A stretch of 38,526 nucleotides of DNA. Origin: an uncultured Faecalibacterium sp. GTDB lineage: Bacteria; Bacillota; Clostridia; Oscillospirales; Ruminococcaceae. The position numbers and the translations under genes are program-made. The notes below the pieces were generated by a model, which was not told the origin of the DNA, ran no database searches, and saw nothing but the letters and a program-made list of their open reading frames with translations. Shown in pieces: positions 1 through 8,276 of the stretch; the stretch's first letter is position 1, and each line of letters starts with the position of its first letter. The stretch lies in the NCBI GenBank assembly GCA_900551435.1, contig URVW01000016.1:1-38526 (forward strand), read 5' to 3'.

Positions 1-2
1 AC

Positions 3-500
3 ACCGACCGCGGTCTGCGCGTCAAGACCCGCCGCGGCCGCGGCAACACCGCCGTCATCGACGGTCTGGTGTTCCGCAACGTCGAGATGCGCGGCGTCAA
101 GGCGCCCTTCGTCATCAACATGTTCTACTTCTGCGACCCGGACGGCCACGGCCCCTATGTCCAGTGCCGCGAGCCGATGCCGGTGGACGAGTACACTCCA
201 AAGCTGGGCACGCTGACCATGGAGAACATCGTCGCCACCGACGCCCAGTTCGCGGGCTGCTACTTCGACGGTCTGCCGGAGCAGCCCATCGAGCGCGTTT
301 CGATGAAGAACGTCACCATCACCTTCGACCCCAACGCCGAAGCCGGTCAGGCCGCCATGGCGGACAATCGCCCGCATGTCAAGAAGCTGGCCATCTACGC
401 CGAGAACGTGAAAGAGATCGACCTGCACAACGTCAAGATCGAAGGCTATGAGGGCGAGCGTCTCCGCTTTGCCAACGTCGGCCATTTTGAGGAGGACTGA
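3..500 (+). CDS. Glycoside hydrolase family 28 (polygalacturonase-like), C-terminal part
   Basis: The frame is open from the left edge, so the N-terminus and catalytic Asp residues lie outside the window; 165 residues are visible. The first visible residues read TDRGLRVKTRRGRGN, matching the conserved R-x-K-T-x-x-G-x-G stretch on the binding side of GH28 pectinase active sites. The rest alternates short strands with N-V and N-I repeats (for example F-R-N-V-E-M and M-K-N-V-T-I), typical of a right-handed beta-helix. The family hydrolyses galacturonan or rhamnogalacturonan backbones. The stop codon is followed after 3 bases by the ATG of a GH105 gene, so the two are very probably co-transcribed and act in sequence on pectin fragments. 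No export signal can be judged because the start is missing. Confidence 0.88.
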   Translation, partial: TDRGLRVKTRRGRGNTAVIDGLVFRNVEMRGVKAPFVINMFYFCDPDGHGPYVQCREPMPVDEYTPKLGTLTMENIVATDAQFAGCYFDGLPEQPIERVSMKNVTITFDPNAEAGQAAMADNRPHVKKLAIYAENVKEIDLHNVKIEGYEGERLRFANVGHFEED

Positions 501-503
501 ACC

Positions 504-1649
504 ATGACCCATGAAGAGATCCTGTCCATGCTGGGCGATTATGTGGACTATCTGATCGCCAATTCCAGCGCTGAGGCCCCGATGTGGAACATCGAGAAGG
601 TCCGCAGCGGCAAGCCCAACAAGTGGAACTACATCGACGGCTGCATGATCACGGCCTGTCTGAGCCTGTACCACACCACCGGCGACAAAAAGTACCTTGA
701 TTTCTCCAAGCAGTTCATCGACTACTTTGTCCAGCCGGATGGCTCCATCAAGACCTACGACCCCAAGGAATACAACCTCGACAACGTGAATCAGGGCAAA
801 AATCTGTTTATTTTGTATGATATCTACGGAGAGGAAAAGTACCGCAAGGCCATCGACGTCATCGACAGCCAGCTGCAGACCCAGCCCCGCACCAAAGAGG
901 GCAACTTCTGGCACAAGGACATCTATCCCTGGCAGGTCTGGCTGGACGGTACTTACATGGCCCAGCCCTTCTACATGGAGTACGAGACCCGCTTCAACAA
1001 GATGCAGGGCTGCATCGACAGCTACAAGCAGTTCATGAACATCCAGAAGCACATGCGGGACGAGAACACCGGCCTGTACTACCACGGCTACGACGAGAGC
1101 CGCCAGATGTACTGGGCCGACCCCGTGACCGGCTGCAGCCCCAACTTCTGGCTGCGGGCTATGGGCTGGTTCATGGTGGCCATGGTGGATGTGCTGGAAC
1201 GGATGGACGAGCAGCTGTACAACGAGTACCGCGGCATTCAGGCCATGCTCAAGCAGACCATCGAGGACGTGCACAAGTTCCAAGACGAGGAGACGGGCAT
1301 GTTCTGGCAGGTGATGGATCACCCCGGCGTCGAGGGCAACTACCTCGAGACGAGCGGCACGGCCCTGTTCGCCTACGCGGTGCTCAAGGGCGTGCGTCTG
1401 GGTCTGCTGCCCAAGCGGATGGCCGCATGGGCCGAGAAAGCCTTCTACGGGACCTGCGACAAGTACCTGTCCAAGAACCCGGACGGCAGTCTGCAGCTGG
1501 ACGGCATCTGTCTTGTGGCCGGTCTGGGCGGCAAGGACCACCGCGACGGTTCGCTGGCCTACTACTTCAGCGAGCCGGTCGTCTGCAACGACGCCAAGGG
1601 CGTTGGCCCGCTGGTGCTGGCTTACACCGAAATGATCGCAAAACAGTAA
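504..1649 (+). CDS. GH105 unsaturated glucuronyl/rhamnogalacturonyl hydrolase (YteR/RhiN-like)
   Basis: The 381-residue protein is the usual size for GH105 and has no signal peptide, so it should be cytoplasmic. The family removes the unsaturated uronic acid left at the non-reducing end after pectin lyases act, using vinyl-ether hydration. The (alpha/alpha)6-barrel signatures are visible: W-N-Y-I-D-G-C near residue 41, the V-W-L-D-G-T-Y-M-A segment with the probable catalytic Asp148, the H-G-Y-D segment followed by W-A-D-P near residue 195, and the N-F-W-L-R-A-M-G-W block near residue 215. The ribosome binding site GAGGA lies inside the end of the GH28 gene. Pairing with GH28 suggests uptake and intracellular trimming of pectic oligosaccharides. 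The preferred substrate (rhamnogalacturonan or other unsaturated uronides) cannot be told from sequence alone. Confidence 0.9.
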   Translation: MTHEEILSMLGDYVDYLIANSSAEAPMWNIEKVRSGKPNKWNYIDGCMITACLSLYHTTGDKKYLDFSKQFIDYFVQPDGSIKTYDPKEYNLDNVNQGKNLFILYDIYGEEKYRKAIDVIDSQLQTQPRTKEGNFWHKDIYPWQVWLDGTYMAQPFYMEYETRFNKMQGCIDSYKQFMNIQKHMRDENTGLYYHGYDESRQMYWADPVTGCSPNFWLRAMGWFMVAMVDVLERMDEQLYNEYRGIQAMLKQTIEDVHKFQDEETGMFWQVMDHPGVEGNYLETSGTALFAYAVLKGVRLGLLPKRMAAWAEKAFYGTCDKYLSKNPDGSLQLDGICLVAGLGGKDHRDGSLAYYFSEPVVCNDAKGVGPLVLAYTEMIAKQ

Positions 1650-1659
1650 TCTGAGACGC

Positions 1660-1700
1660 AGAAAGCGCCGTACAGTTTTCCACTGTACGGCGCTTTCTTG
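1660..1700 (+). terminator. Rho-independent terminator after GH105
   Basis: A perfect 16-bp stem (1660-1675 with 1683-1698) has a 7-base loop and ends in a T-rich arm. It sits between the convergent GH105 and murE genes and can serve both strands. Confidence 0.92.
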
Positions 1701-1713
1701 TTGAAAATCTTCT

Positions 1714-3192
1714 TTATTCCAAGCCGATCCGCTGAGCGTACTCTTCCAGCAGTTCCCGCTCAAGGAACGGCGTCTTGACGCCCAGACGGTCACGGTACGT
1801 CTCGTGGCCCTTGCCGATGACGGCGATCAGGTCGCCCTCCTGCGCATGGTCCACGGCATAGTGCAGCGCATCCAGACGGTCCGGGATCTCCACGAACTTG
1901 GCGTCCGGGTTGCCCTTGTTCATGCCCACGCGGATGTCTGCGAGGATGTCCTCCACCTTCTCAAAGCGGTTGTTGTCCTCGGTCAGGATGGAGAAATCGG
2001 CCATCTTGGCGCAAATTTCGCCCATGCCGTAGCGGCGCAGCTTGGAGCGGTTGCCGCCGCAGCCGAACACCACCACCAGACGGTGGGGGTTGTAGGCCCG
2101 CAGGGTGGTCAGCAGACTTTCGGTCGAGACTTCGTTGTGGGCGTAGTCCAGCAGGATGGTGAACTTCTTGCTGATGGGGACCAGCTCCACACGGCCCTTG
2201 ACGACGCACTTGCCAAGGCCCTCGTGGATGGCGGCATCCGGCAGACCCAGCACCTTGCCCACAGCCAGCGCGGCCAGTGCATTGTAAACGCTGAACTCAC
2301 CCGGCATATTCACCCGGACATCCATGTTGTCCTTGCCGGACACATGGAACGCCACGCCCAGAAAATCGTGGGTGCGGAGCAGCTCACAGCCCTCGGCGCG
2401 GTAATCGGCCTTTTCGTTTCGGCCATAGGTCACCAGCTTGCAGGTGTGGCCCTCCAGCAGGGCCTCGGTGTTCTCGTCGTCGATGTTCACGACGCCGATA
2501 TCACAGCGCTGGAACAGCTGGCCCTTCCAGCTGCGGTACTCCTCAAAGGTCTTGTGCTCGCCGGGGCCGATGTGGTCCGGCGACAGGTTGGTGAACACGC
2601 CGATGTCGTAGTGGATGCCCGCCACGCGGTCCATCATCAGGCCCTGACTGGACACCTCCATCAGCGCGGTATCACAGCCCGCATCGAGGAACTGGCGGAA
2701 CGTCTTTTGCAGCTCGTAGCTCTCGGGGGTGGTGTTGGCCGTCTCCTGATGATGGCCCATGAAGTAGATGCCATTCGTGCCGATCATGCCCACCTTTTTG
2801 CCGGCAGCTTCCAGCACGCTCTTGATCATGTGGGTGGTGGTGGTCTTGCCCTTCGTGCCGGTCACGCCGATGACGGTCATCTGCTTGGCCGGGTTGCCGA
2901 ACAGGTTGCAGCTCATCAGCGCCATGGCATAGCGGCTGCTCTCCACCTTCACGACCGTCACATCCGGCATGGCGGACAGGTCGATATCGTGCTGGATGAC
3001 CAGCACGCTGACGCCCTTTGCGGCGCAGTCAGCGGCAAATTCATGGCTGTCGCGCTGTGTGCCCACGATGCAGACAAAGGCCAGCCCCGGGGCCGCCTTG
3101 CGGCTGTCGTAGATAATATCCTGTACTTCCGTCTCCATGCTGCCCTGCACGAGGGTAAAGGGGACGCCTTCCATCAATCGTTCCAGTTTCAT
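1714..3192 (-). CDS. murE: UDP-N-acetylmuramyl-tripeptide synthetase, MurE-like
   Basis: This 492-residue Mur ligase adds the third amino acid of the peptidoglycan stem peptide in the cytoplasm. The ATP-binding loop G-V-T-G-T-K-G-K-T-T-T lies at residues 109-119, the likely carbamylated lysine is in S-W-K-G-Q at about Lys223, D-Y-A-H-N is at 349-353 and G-K-G-H-E at 460-464. The diaminopimelate-recognition motif, DNPR in classical enzymes, reads D-N-N-R at 406-409, so the specific third residue (meso-DAP or another diamine) is uncertain. It is the last gene of the dcw operon, 22 bases after ftsQ, whereas murE usually lies near the front, before mraY. A GAGGAG sequence stands 11 bases before the ATG, which is slightly far. 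Membership in the Mur ligase family is certain; substrate choice is inference. Confidence 0.9.
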   Translation of the reverse strand: MKLERLMEGVPFTLVQGSMETEVQDIIYDSRKAAPGLAFVCIVGTQRDSHEFAADCAAKGVSVLVIQHDIDLSAMPDVTVVKVESSRYAMALMSCNLFGNPAKQMTVIGVTGTKGKTTTTHMIKSVLEAAGKKVGMIGTNGIYFMGHHQETANTTPESYELQKTFRQFLDAGCDTALMEVSSQGLMMDRVAGIHYDIGVFTNLSPDHIGPGEHKTFEEYRSWKGQLFQRCDIGVVNIDDENTEALLEGHTCKLVTYGRNEKADYRAEGCELLRTHDFLGVAFHVSGKDNMDVRVNMPGEFSVYNALAALAVGKVLGLPDAAIHEGLGKCVVKGRVELVPISKKFTILLDYAHNEVSTESLLTTLRAYNPHRLVVVFGCGGNRSKLRRYGMGEICAKMADFSILTEDNNRFEKVEDILADIRVGMNKGNPDAKFVEIPDRLDALHYAVDHAQEGDLIAVIGKGHETYRDRLGVKTPFLERELLEEYAQRIGLE

Positions 3193-3214
3193 CTTTCTAC
3201 ACGCTCCTCATGGA

Positions 3215-4753
3215 TCAATTTGCGGTTTCTGTGCCTGTCGTATCCTGTGCGGCGGGCGCGGGGTCTGCTTCGGTCTGGGCCTCGACTGCAGCGTCGTCAG
3301 CCGGCTGGTCTGCCGCTGCTTCGGTGTCCACCGCAGGGTCCGCTTCAGCGTCTGCCGCGGTATCATCCGCCGTCACCGGTTCAATGGGTTCCGGCACGAT
3401 GTAACCCGAAGGCAGCTCCGGTTCGCCCTGCGCGAAGGTGAATTTGCGGGTGCTGGACATGCTGATGTGGGTAAAGTCCAGCGTGCCGGTATCGGTGGCC
3501 GCGCAGCCCTTGCCATCCTCGTTGAGCAGGACATGCTGGGCCAGCTTGAGCTTATAATCCAGCTCATTCAGGGTCCCCAGCAGCACGCTGATGCGGTCCT
3601 GATACAGGAACGCCATCTCCTCGGTGTCTGCGAACTCAATGCGGGTCACATCGTCCCGCATTCCAAGGGTATCCAGCGCGGTCAGCAGGGTGTTCAGGGA
3701 TTCCAGACGCTTATCTTCCTCCTGCACCGTGCTGGACGCGCTGGCGGCGCTGTCCGAAGCGGCACTTGCGGCGGTCGTCTCGGCTTCAAAGCTGAGCTGG
3801 TCGCCGGGGTTCCGGGAGACGGGTTCGCCGCCGTACAGCGTCGGCAAGCCAGTAGGCTGGGCCGAGTCGGCCGCTAAGATCTTCAGCCCTGCCGAGAGGG
3901 TCAGCCAGCCGTTCTGGATCTGCATCGCGTAGGCAGGCTGGGCTTCCGCGACCCGCACGACCACGGTCCCGGGATAATCCCGCTCGACCTTGATCTCTTC
4001 CAGCATCGGGAAGGCCTTTTCCAGCACCGCCGCCTTTGCGCTGGGGTCAAAGCTGAAGATGTTCTCTTCCAAGTTGACGCCCAGCGTCTGGACGATCTGG
4101 TCGCTGGAATAGCCGCCCACTTCCTGCACGATGCCGTCCGCCGTCCGCACTTGAATGGCGCTGATCTTGAACAGCATGGTCACGGTCAGGTAGATGCCCG
4201 CCGCGATCACGCACAGCAGCATGGCCAGCGCAGTCAGGCGGCGGATGGCTCTGCGGCGGCGGATGGCCGCACGGGTCAGCTTCCGCTTTTTCTTGCCCTC
4301 GCGGCGGGCGGGATCCCGCAGATTGGCCTGTGTCGGGCGCAGACGCTGCCCGTTCCGGGGCCGCTGGGTATTTTTGCGGTTCGCGGCGTTCGGATTCGGG
4401 CGGCTCTGGCCGCTGCGGTTCCGCTGTGCCGCATTCGCAGATTGTTTTTTCCGTTGATTCGAATTTTTCCGGCGCGGTGCATTGCTGCTCTGCGTCCGGG
4501 GACGTCCCTGATCTTGGGCGGAGCGGCCTCCGGTCGGGAACTGGATGCTATTGTCCGGGTAGCCGCTGCTCGGACCGGAATATCGGGTCGGGCGGGGCGC
4601 ATCGGGATCAAAATTGGGGTTCGTGATGGGGTGGCTGCTCGAATAGCCCGTATAGCCCACATCGTTCCGCTGCTGGGGCCGCGCCGCACGCGGTTCCCGG
4701 GCCTGATCGTAGGCCCGCCGCTTCCGGTTCCGGTCCTTCGTCGAATTGGACAT
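3215..4753 (-). CDS. ftsQ: FtsQ/DivIB-type cell division protein with long disordered tails
   Basis: The 512-residue protein is nearly twice the usual DivIB/FtsQ length. Residues 1-170 are hydrophilic and rich in Arg, Asn, Pro, Gln and Ser, ending in a very basic run. One transmembrane helix follows at about 173-195, then a POTRA-like region at about 197-270 (K-I-S-A-I-Q-V start and the N-L-E-E-N-I-F-S-F-D segment) and a DivIB-like beta domain to about 440. The last 70 residues are an Ala/Asp/Glu/Pro-rich acidic tail. The expected topology is N-terminus inside and POTRA domain outside, where it bridges FtsL/FtsB-type partners at the septum. The start has a full AAAGGAGGTG site. Its position between murG and murE supports the call. 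The tails are low complexity and may be poorly conserved. Confidence 0.85.
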   Translation of the reverse strand: MSNSTKDRNRKRRAYDQAREPRAARPQQRNDVGYTGYSSSHPITNPNFDPDAPRPTRYSGPSSGYPDNSIQFPTGGRSAQDQGRPRTQSSNAPRRKNSNQRKKQSANAAQRNRSGQSRPNPNAANRKNTQRPRNGQRLRPTQANLRDPARREGKKKRKLTRAAIRRRRAIRRLTALAMLLCVIAAGIYLTVTMLFKISAIQVRTADGIVQEVGGYSSDQIVQTLGVNLEENIFSFDPSAKAAVLEKAFPMLEEIKVERDYPGTVVVRVAEAQPAYAMQIQNGWLTLSAGLKILAADSAQPTGLPTLYGGEPVSRNPGDQLSFEAETTAASAASDSAASASSTVQEEDKRLESLNTLLTALDTLGMRDDVTRIEFADTEEMAFLYQDRISVLLGTLNELDYKLKLAQHVLLNEDGKGCAATDTGTLDFTHISMSSTRKFTFAQGEPELPSGYIVPEPIEPVTADDTAADAEADPAVDTEAAADQPADDAAVEAQTEADPAPAAQDTTGTETAN

Positions 4754-4789
4754 TGGGCCGCACCTCCTTTCCTTCGATGTTTGCGATCG

Positions 4790-5917
4790 TTACGGGGTCT
4801 TGACCAGCTTGAGCAGCGCGTCTGCAATGCGGTCCAAGCTGTCATCCACCGACAGCTTACGGGCATTCTGGCCCATCTCGGCCAGCTTTCCGGGCTGAGC
4901 CAGCATCTCGGAGACGGTGGCCACCAGCTTTTCGCCGGTCAGGTCCTTTTCCTCGATGACGACCGCCGCACCGGCCTTCTGCAGCTCCAGCGCGTTGTAA
5001 TACTGATGATTCTCCGCCACATTGGGGCTGGGGATGAGCACCGCCGCGCGGCCTACTGCTTCCAGCTCGGCCAGCGTCAGCGCGCCGGCGCGGCTGATGA
5101 CCAGATCGGCCGCCGCCAGCAGCTCAGGCATATTGCTGATGTATTCCTTCACCACAAGGCTGTCGCCGGGGGCGAAGCCCTTTTCCTTTTCGAGGTTCTG
5201 GAACAGCTCCACGCCGTACTGGCCGGTCGCGTGCAGGTGCAGCACCGGCTTGTGGTTCTTCTGCTCCCATGCGCACAGGTCGGCCACCACTTCGTTGACC
5301 CGCCGTGCGCCCAGACTGCCGCCGAACGACAGGATCACGGTGCGGTCCCCTGCCCCCAGCTGGGCGCGGATGGCGTCGCGGTTCTTGGCCTGTGTGAACA
5401 CTTCCGGGCGGACCGGATTGCCCACTACGATGGTCTTTTCGGGTGCGCCCAGCTTCTCCACCGCCGCCGGGACCGCCGCGAACACGATATCCACATCCGG
5501 GGCCAGCAGCTTGTTGGTCACACCGGGGAAGGCGTTCTGCTCATGCAGAGCCGTCTTGAGGCCCATTTTGGCGGCACAGCGCACCACCGGGCCGGAGACA
5601 TAGCCGCCGCAGCCGATGACAAGATCGGGCTGAACGTCCTTCATCATCTTCTTTGCCACCGGGCCGGAGAGCGCCAGATTCCACAGCGTCACGATGTTTC
5701 GCTTGATGTTGTTCAGCGAAATCTTCCGCTGGAAGCCGGTAATCTCGATGTGGTGGAAGGGGTAGCCCGCCTGTGTCACCAGACGGTACTCCATGCCCTC
5801 CTTCCGGCCCGCAAAATGAATTTCTGCGGTGGGGTCTGCTTTTTTCAGCGCACCGGCAATGGCCAGCGCGGGGTTGATATGGCCGGCCGTGCCGCCGGCA
5901 GCAATGAGAACACGCAT
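4790..5917 (-). CDS. murG: UDP-N-acetylglucosamine--undecaprenyl-PP-MurNAc-pentapeptide transferase
   Basis: The 375-residue GT28 glycosyltransferase makes lipid II from lipid I on the inner face of the membrane. The N-terminal glycine-rich loop G-G-T-A-G-H-I-N-P is at residues 8-16, the second loop G-G-S-L-G-A-R-R-V-N lies near residue 190, and the donor-site block S-R-A-G-A-L-T-L-A-E with the later N-H-Q-Y-Y-N-A lies near 285-310. The usual S-x-x-G-T-x-x-E block here reads A-L-T rather than A-G-T or A-M-T, a mild variation. The start has GGAGG 7 bases upstream. It follows ftsW by 12 bases and precedes ftsQ in the dcw operon, the common Firmicutes arrangement. Confidence 0.96.
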   Translation of the reverse strand: MRVLIAAGGTAGHINPALAIAGALKKADPTAEIHFAGRKEGMEYRLVTQAGYPFHHIEITGFQRKISLNNIKRNIVTLWNLALSGPVAKKMMKDVQPDLVIGCGGYVSGPVVRCAAKMGLKTALHEQNAFPGVTNKLLAPDVDIVFAAVPAAVEKLGAPEKTIVVGNPVRPEVFTQAKNRDAIRAQLGAGDRTVILSFGGSLGARRVNEVVADLCAWEQKNHKPVLHLHATGQYGVELFQNLEKEKGFAPGDSLVVKEYISNMPELLAAADLVISRAGALTLAELEAVGRAAVLIPSPNVAENHQYYNALELQKAGAAVVIEEKDLTGEKLVATVSEMLAQPGKLAEMGQNARKLSVDDSLDRIADALLKLVKTP

Positions 5918-5929
5918 CTTGGTTCCTCC

Positions 5930-7222
5930 TTATGATTCGGTCCGCGCTCTGCGCGCGGTCTCCAGCACGATGGTCTTTTCGCGGCGGCGGGCCTCCCGCT
6001 CGTCGTACGCACGCTTGCGCTCCTGTCGGGCACGCTCGCCGTTCCGGCCGATGTTGACCATGACGCCCATCTCCGCCAGCAGCAGGATCAGGCTCGTGCC
6101 GCCGGACGAGAAAAAGGGCAGCGAAATGCCGGTGTTGGGCAGGGTGTTGGTCACGACCGCGATGTTGCAGAACACCTGCCATGCGATCTGCGCCATGATG
6201 CCGATGCCCACCAGCGTGCAGAACCGGTTCTCGGCGTGGAACGCCAGCCAGAAGCCCTGCACCAGAAACAGCACGAACAGCAGGATGACCAGCACCGCTC
6301 CCACAAAGCCCAGCTCCTCGCAGACGACGCTGAAGATGAAGTCGTTGGTGCTCTCGGGCAGCCAGAGCTGCTTTTCGATGCTGTTGCCAAGGCCCAAGCC
6401 GGTCACACCGCCCGAACCGATGGCGTACAGGCTCTGCAGGGTCTGGTCCGTCATCTTGGTCAGGTCCTGCGTCCAGCCGTCCAAGCGGCTCTGCAGATAG
6501 GGGATGGAGTCGATGTGCTGCAGAATGGTCTCCAGCAGGAAGATGCCCGCCGCACCGCCGACCCATGTGATGAGTCCGCCGTTGCCGCCCAGCAGCAGGA
6601 TGGTCCCCACCATGGCGGTGGTCAGCACGATGCCGGACATATGCGGCTCGAGCACCAGCAGAACGAGGACCGGCAGCAGCGGCAGCAGCGGAACGATCAG
6701 TTCCCGCACCAGCCGCTGATACAGCCACGGCCCCACCGGCACTTTGCCGCTGCGGTTGGGGTCCAGCTTTTCCAGCCGGGGCGCTTTCGCCGCCAGATGG
6801 GCCGTGAACAGGATCATCTCAAACTTTGCGATCTCCGACACCTGCACGGTCATGCCCGCCATCCGCAGCCAACGCCGGCAGCCGTTCAGCGGCGTGCTGA
6901 ACAGCACGAGGACCAGCAGCACGAGGACCACAAAATATCCGGGCAGGACCATCTTGCGCAGAAAGCGGTGGTCGATGTAGGAAAACAGGATCATAGCCAT
7001 CAGGCCCAATCCCAGACAGAGCACCTGCGATTTGATGTAATGCAGACTGTCCCCGAAGCGGAGATAGCCGGTCGTATAACTGGCGCTGAACAGCATCACC
7101 AAGCCGAACACGATGATGACGCCCAGCGTTGCCAGCCAGTACAGCAGAATGGGTGACCACGGCCCGGGGTCCCGCTGCAAAATGGAGAACGGTTCCGGCT
7201 TTTTGCGGTGGATGGTTGCCAT
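5930..7222 (-). CDS. ftsW: FtsW/SpoVE-family SEDS glycosyltransferase
   Basis: This 430-residue polytopic membrane protein belongs to the SEDS family, the peptidoglycan polymerases that work with a class B PBP. About ten hydrophobic helices are visible, with family blocks such as V-M-L-F-S-A-S near residue 45, K-M-T-D-Q-T-L-Q-S-L-Y-A-I-G-S-G-G in the middle, and the C-terminal T-G-I-S-L-P-F-F-S-S-G-G-T-S block. The last is diagnostic of FtsW/RodA/SpoVE. The ATG at 7222 is 7 bases from AGGAGG; an in-frame GTG two codons earlier is possible but less well placed. The C-terminal 45 residues are charged and cytoplasmic. Its partner is probably the PBP encoded upstream in the same operon. Sequence alone cannot separate FtsW from sporulation-specific SpoVE, but operon context favours division. 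Confidence 0.93.
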   Translation of the reverse strand: MATIHRKKPEPFSILQRDPGPWSPILLYWLATLGVIIVFGLVMLFSASYTTGYLRFGDSLHYIKSQVLCLGLGLMAMILFSYIDHRFLRKMVLPGYFVVLVLLVLVLFSTPLNGCRRWLRMAGMTVQVSEIAKFEMILFTAHLAAKAPRLEKLDPNRSGKVPVGPWLYQRLVRELIVPLLPLLPVLVLLVLEPHMSGIVLTTAMVGTILLLGGNGGLITWVGGAAGIFLLETILQHIDSIPYLQSRLDGWTQDLTKMTDQTLQSLYAIGSGGVTGLGLGNSIEKQLWLPESTNDFIFSVVCEELGFVGAVLVILLFVLFLVQGFWLAFHAENRFCTLVGIGIMAQIAWQVFCNIAVVTNTLPNTGISLPFFSSGGTSLILLLAEMGVMVNIGRNGERARQERKRAYDEREARRREKTIVLETARRARTES

Positions 7223-7234
7223 CTGCACACCTCC

Positions 7235-8275
7235 TTAGCTGATTTTTGCCCATTGCAGGGCCAGCGCCGTGCCCAGCAGGGCGACGACGCAGAACGTATA
7301 GAAAATTTGGACCGGGCTGCTTCCCCGCACTTCCATCCAGCGGTGGAGCGGGGCCGTGCGGAACAGCTGTCTGCGGCCCTTGGAAGCGCGGAACACCACG
7401 ATCTGCAGGGCCACCATCCCGCCTTCCAGCCAGTACGGAAGCCCCAGCGGAAGGGTCAGGTCCGGCCAGCCGATGCACAGTGGCCCGCAGCCCAGCGCTC
7501 CGGCCAGAAACAGGCTTCCCACGCTGCCAAGGCCCAGCTTGGCCGGGTGGAAGTTCCAGAGCAGGAACGCCATCAGTGACCCGGCCAGCGCCGCCGGAAA
7601 GACTGCCAGCGGGAACCAGCCCAAGACCGTCTCGGCCAGCATCAGGCCCAGCATCGCGGCAAAAGCCGTGCCGCAGACCAAGCCGTCCACGCCGTCCGAG
7701 ATGCGGACGCATTCGGCCAGCGCCACCAGTCCGAGTTCCCAGACCAGCGGGGCCAGCACGCCCAGTTCGACATAGCCAAGCCCCGGCAGAGCCAGCCCTG
7801 TGGGAAGGCATCTGGACGCCCCCAGCAGCACCAGCACCACGGCCCCCGCCCCTGCTTCCAGCAGAAGGCGGGTCTTGCGGCGCAGTCCCAGCGGAGAGCG
7901 CCGCCGGATGCGGGCCAGATCATCGGCAAGGCCCACGCCGCCGAACAGCAGCGCCCCGAACAGCCCGATGAGCAGACGGGTGGAGAACAGCCCCTCTGTG
8001 CCGAGCAGCTGCGGCTCAGCCACACAGGCAGCGGTCCAGCCGACGCCCACCGCTGCCAGCACGCCGACCATCAGGCAAAGCCCGCCCATCGTGGGCGGCT
8101 GTGCGGGGCGCTCCGGCTCTTCGTCCGGATCGTTCCGGCCTGTGGTCTGCTGGGGCAGTTCCGGCTTCTGCTGCCGGTCCTGAAACGCCCGGAGCAGCGG
8201 GACCATCAGATTCCCGAGCGCCGCCGTGAGGAAAAATCCCAGCGTCGAGGCGGCGATCAAGGCAAAACGGATCAT
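7235..8275 (-). CDS. mraY: MraY-like phospho-MurNAc-pentapeptide transferase, divergent at active-site residues
   Basis: The 346-residue polytopic protein sits at the mraY position between murF and ftsW. MraY transfers phospho-MurNAc-pentapeptide to undecaprenyl phosphate to make lipid I. Family landmarks remain: P-P-T-M-G-G at 60-65, L-A-D-D at 116-119 (the tandem Asp pair), D-G-V-D-G-L near 194-199, and A-P-L-H at 308-311. Other hallmark residues are changed. The loop normally reading M-G-D-x-G-S is L-G-S-V-G-S at 249-254, losing the third catalytic Asp; the N-L-T-D-G block is R-I-S-D-G at 191-195; and the H-H-H triad is H-R-W at 311-313. An acidic, Pro-rich insertion (about 36-60) replaces the usual stretch before TMGG. 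The frame is intact with a normal ribosome binding site. It may be an atypical active enzyme, a scaffold, or a related family 4 transferase. Confidence 0.78.
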   Translation of the reverse strand: MIRFALIAASTLGFFLTAALGNLMVPLLRAFQDRQQKPELPQQTTGRNDPDEEPERPAQPPTMGGLCLMVGVLAAVGVGWTAACVAEPQLLGTEGLFSTRLLIGLFGALLFGGVGLADDLARIRRRSPLGLRRKTRLLLEAGAGAVVLVLLGASRCLPTGLALPGLGYVELGVLAPLVWELGLVALAECVRISDGVDGLVCGTAFAAMLGLMLAETVLGWFPLAVFPAALAGSLMAFLLWNFHPAKLGLGSVGSLFLAGALGCGPLCIGWPDLTLPLGLPYWLEGGMVALQIVVFRASKGRRQLFRTAPLHRWMEVRGSSPVQIFYTFCVVALLGTALALQWAKIS

Positions 8276-8276
8276 G

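Noticed and set aside
1804..3441. Long plus-strand open frame opposite murE (545 residues), with similar long frames opposite murG, rsmH, the PBP gene and others
   Set aside because: These arise from GC-rich codon bias opposite real genes; they are His/Gln/Val-rich, lack ribosome binding sites and overlap recognised proteins fully.
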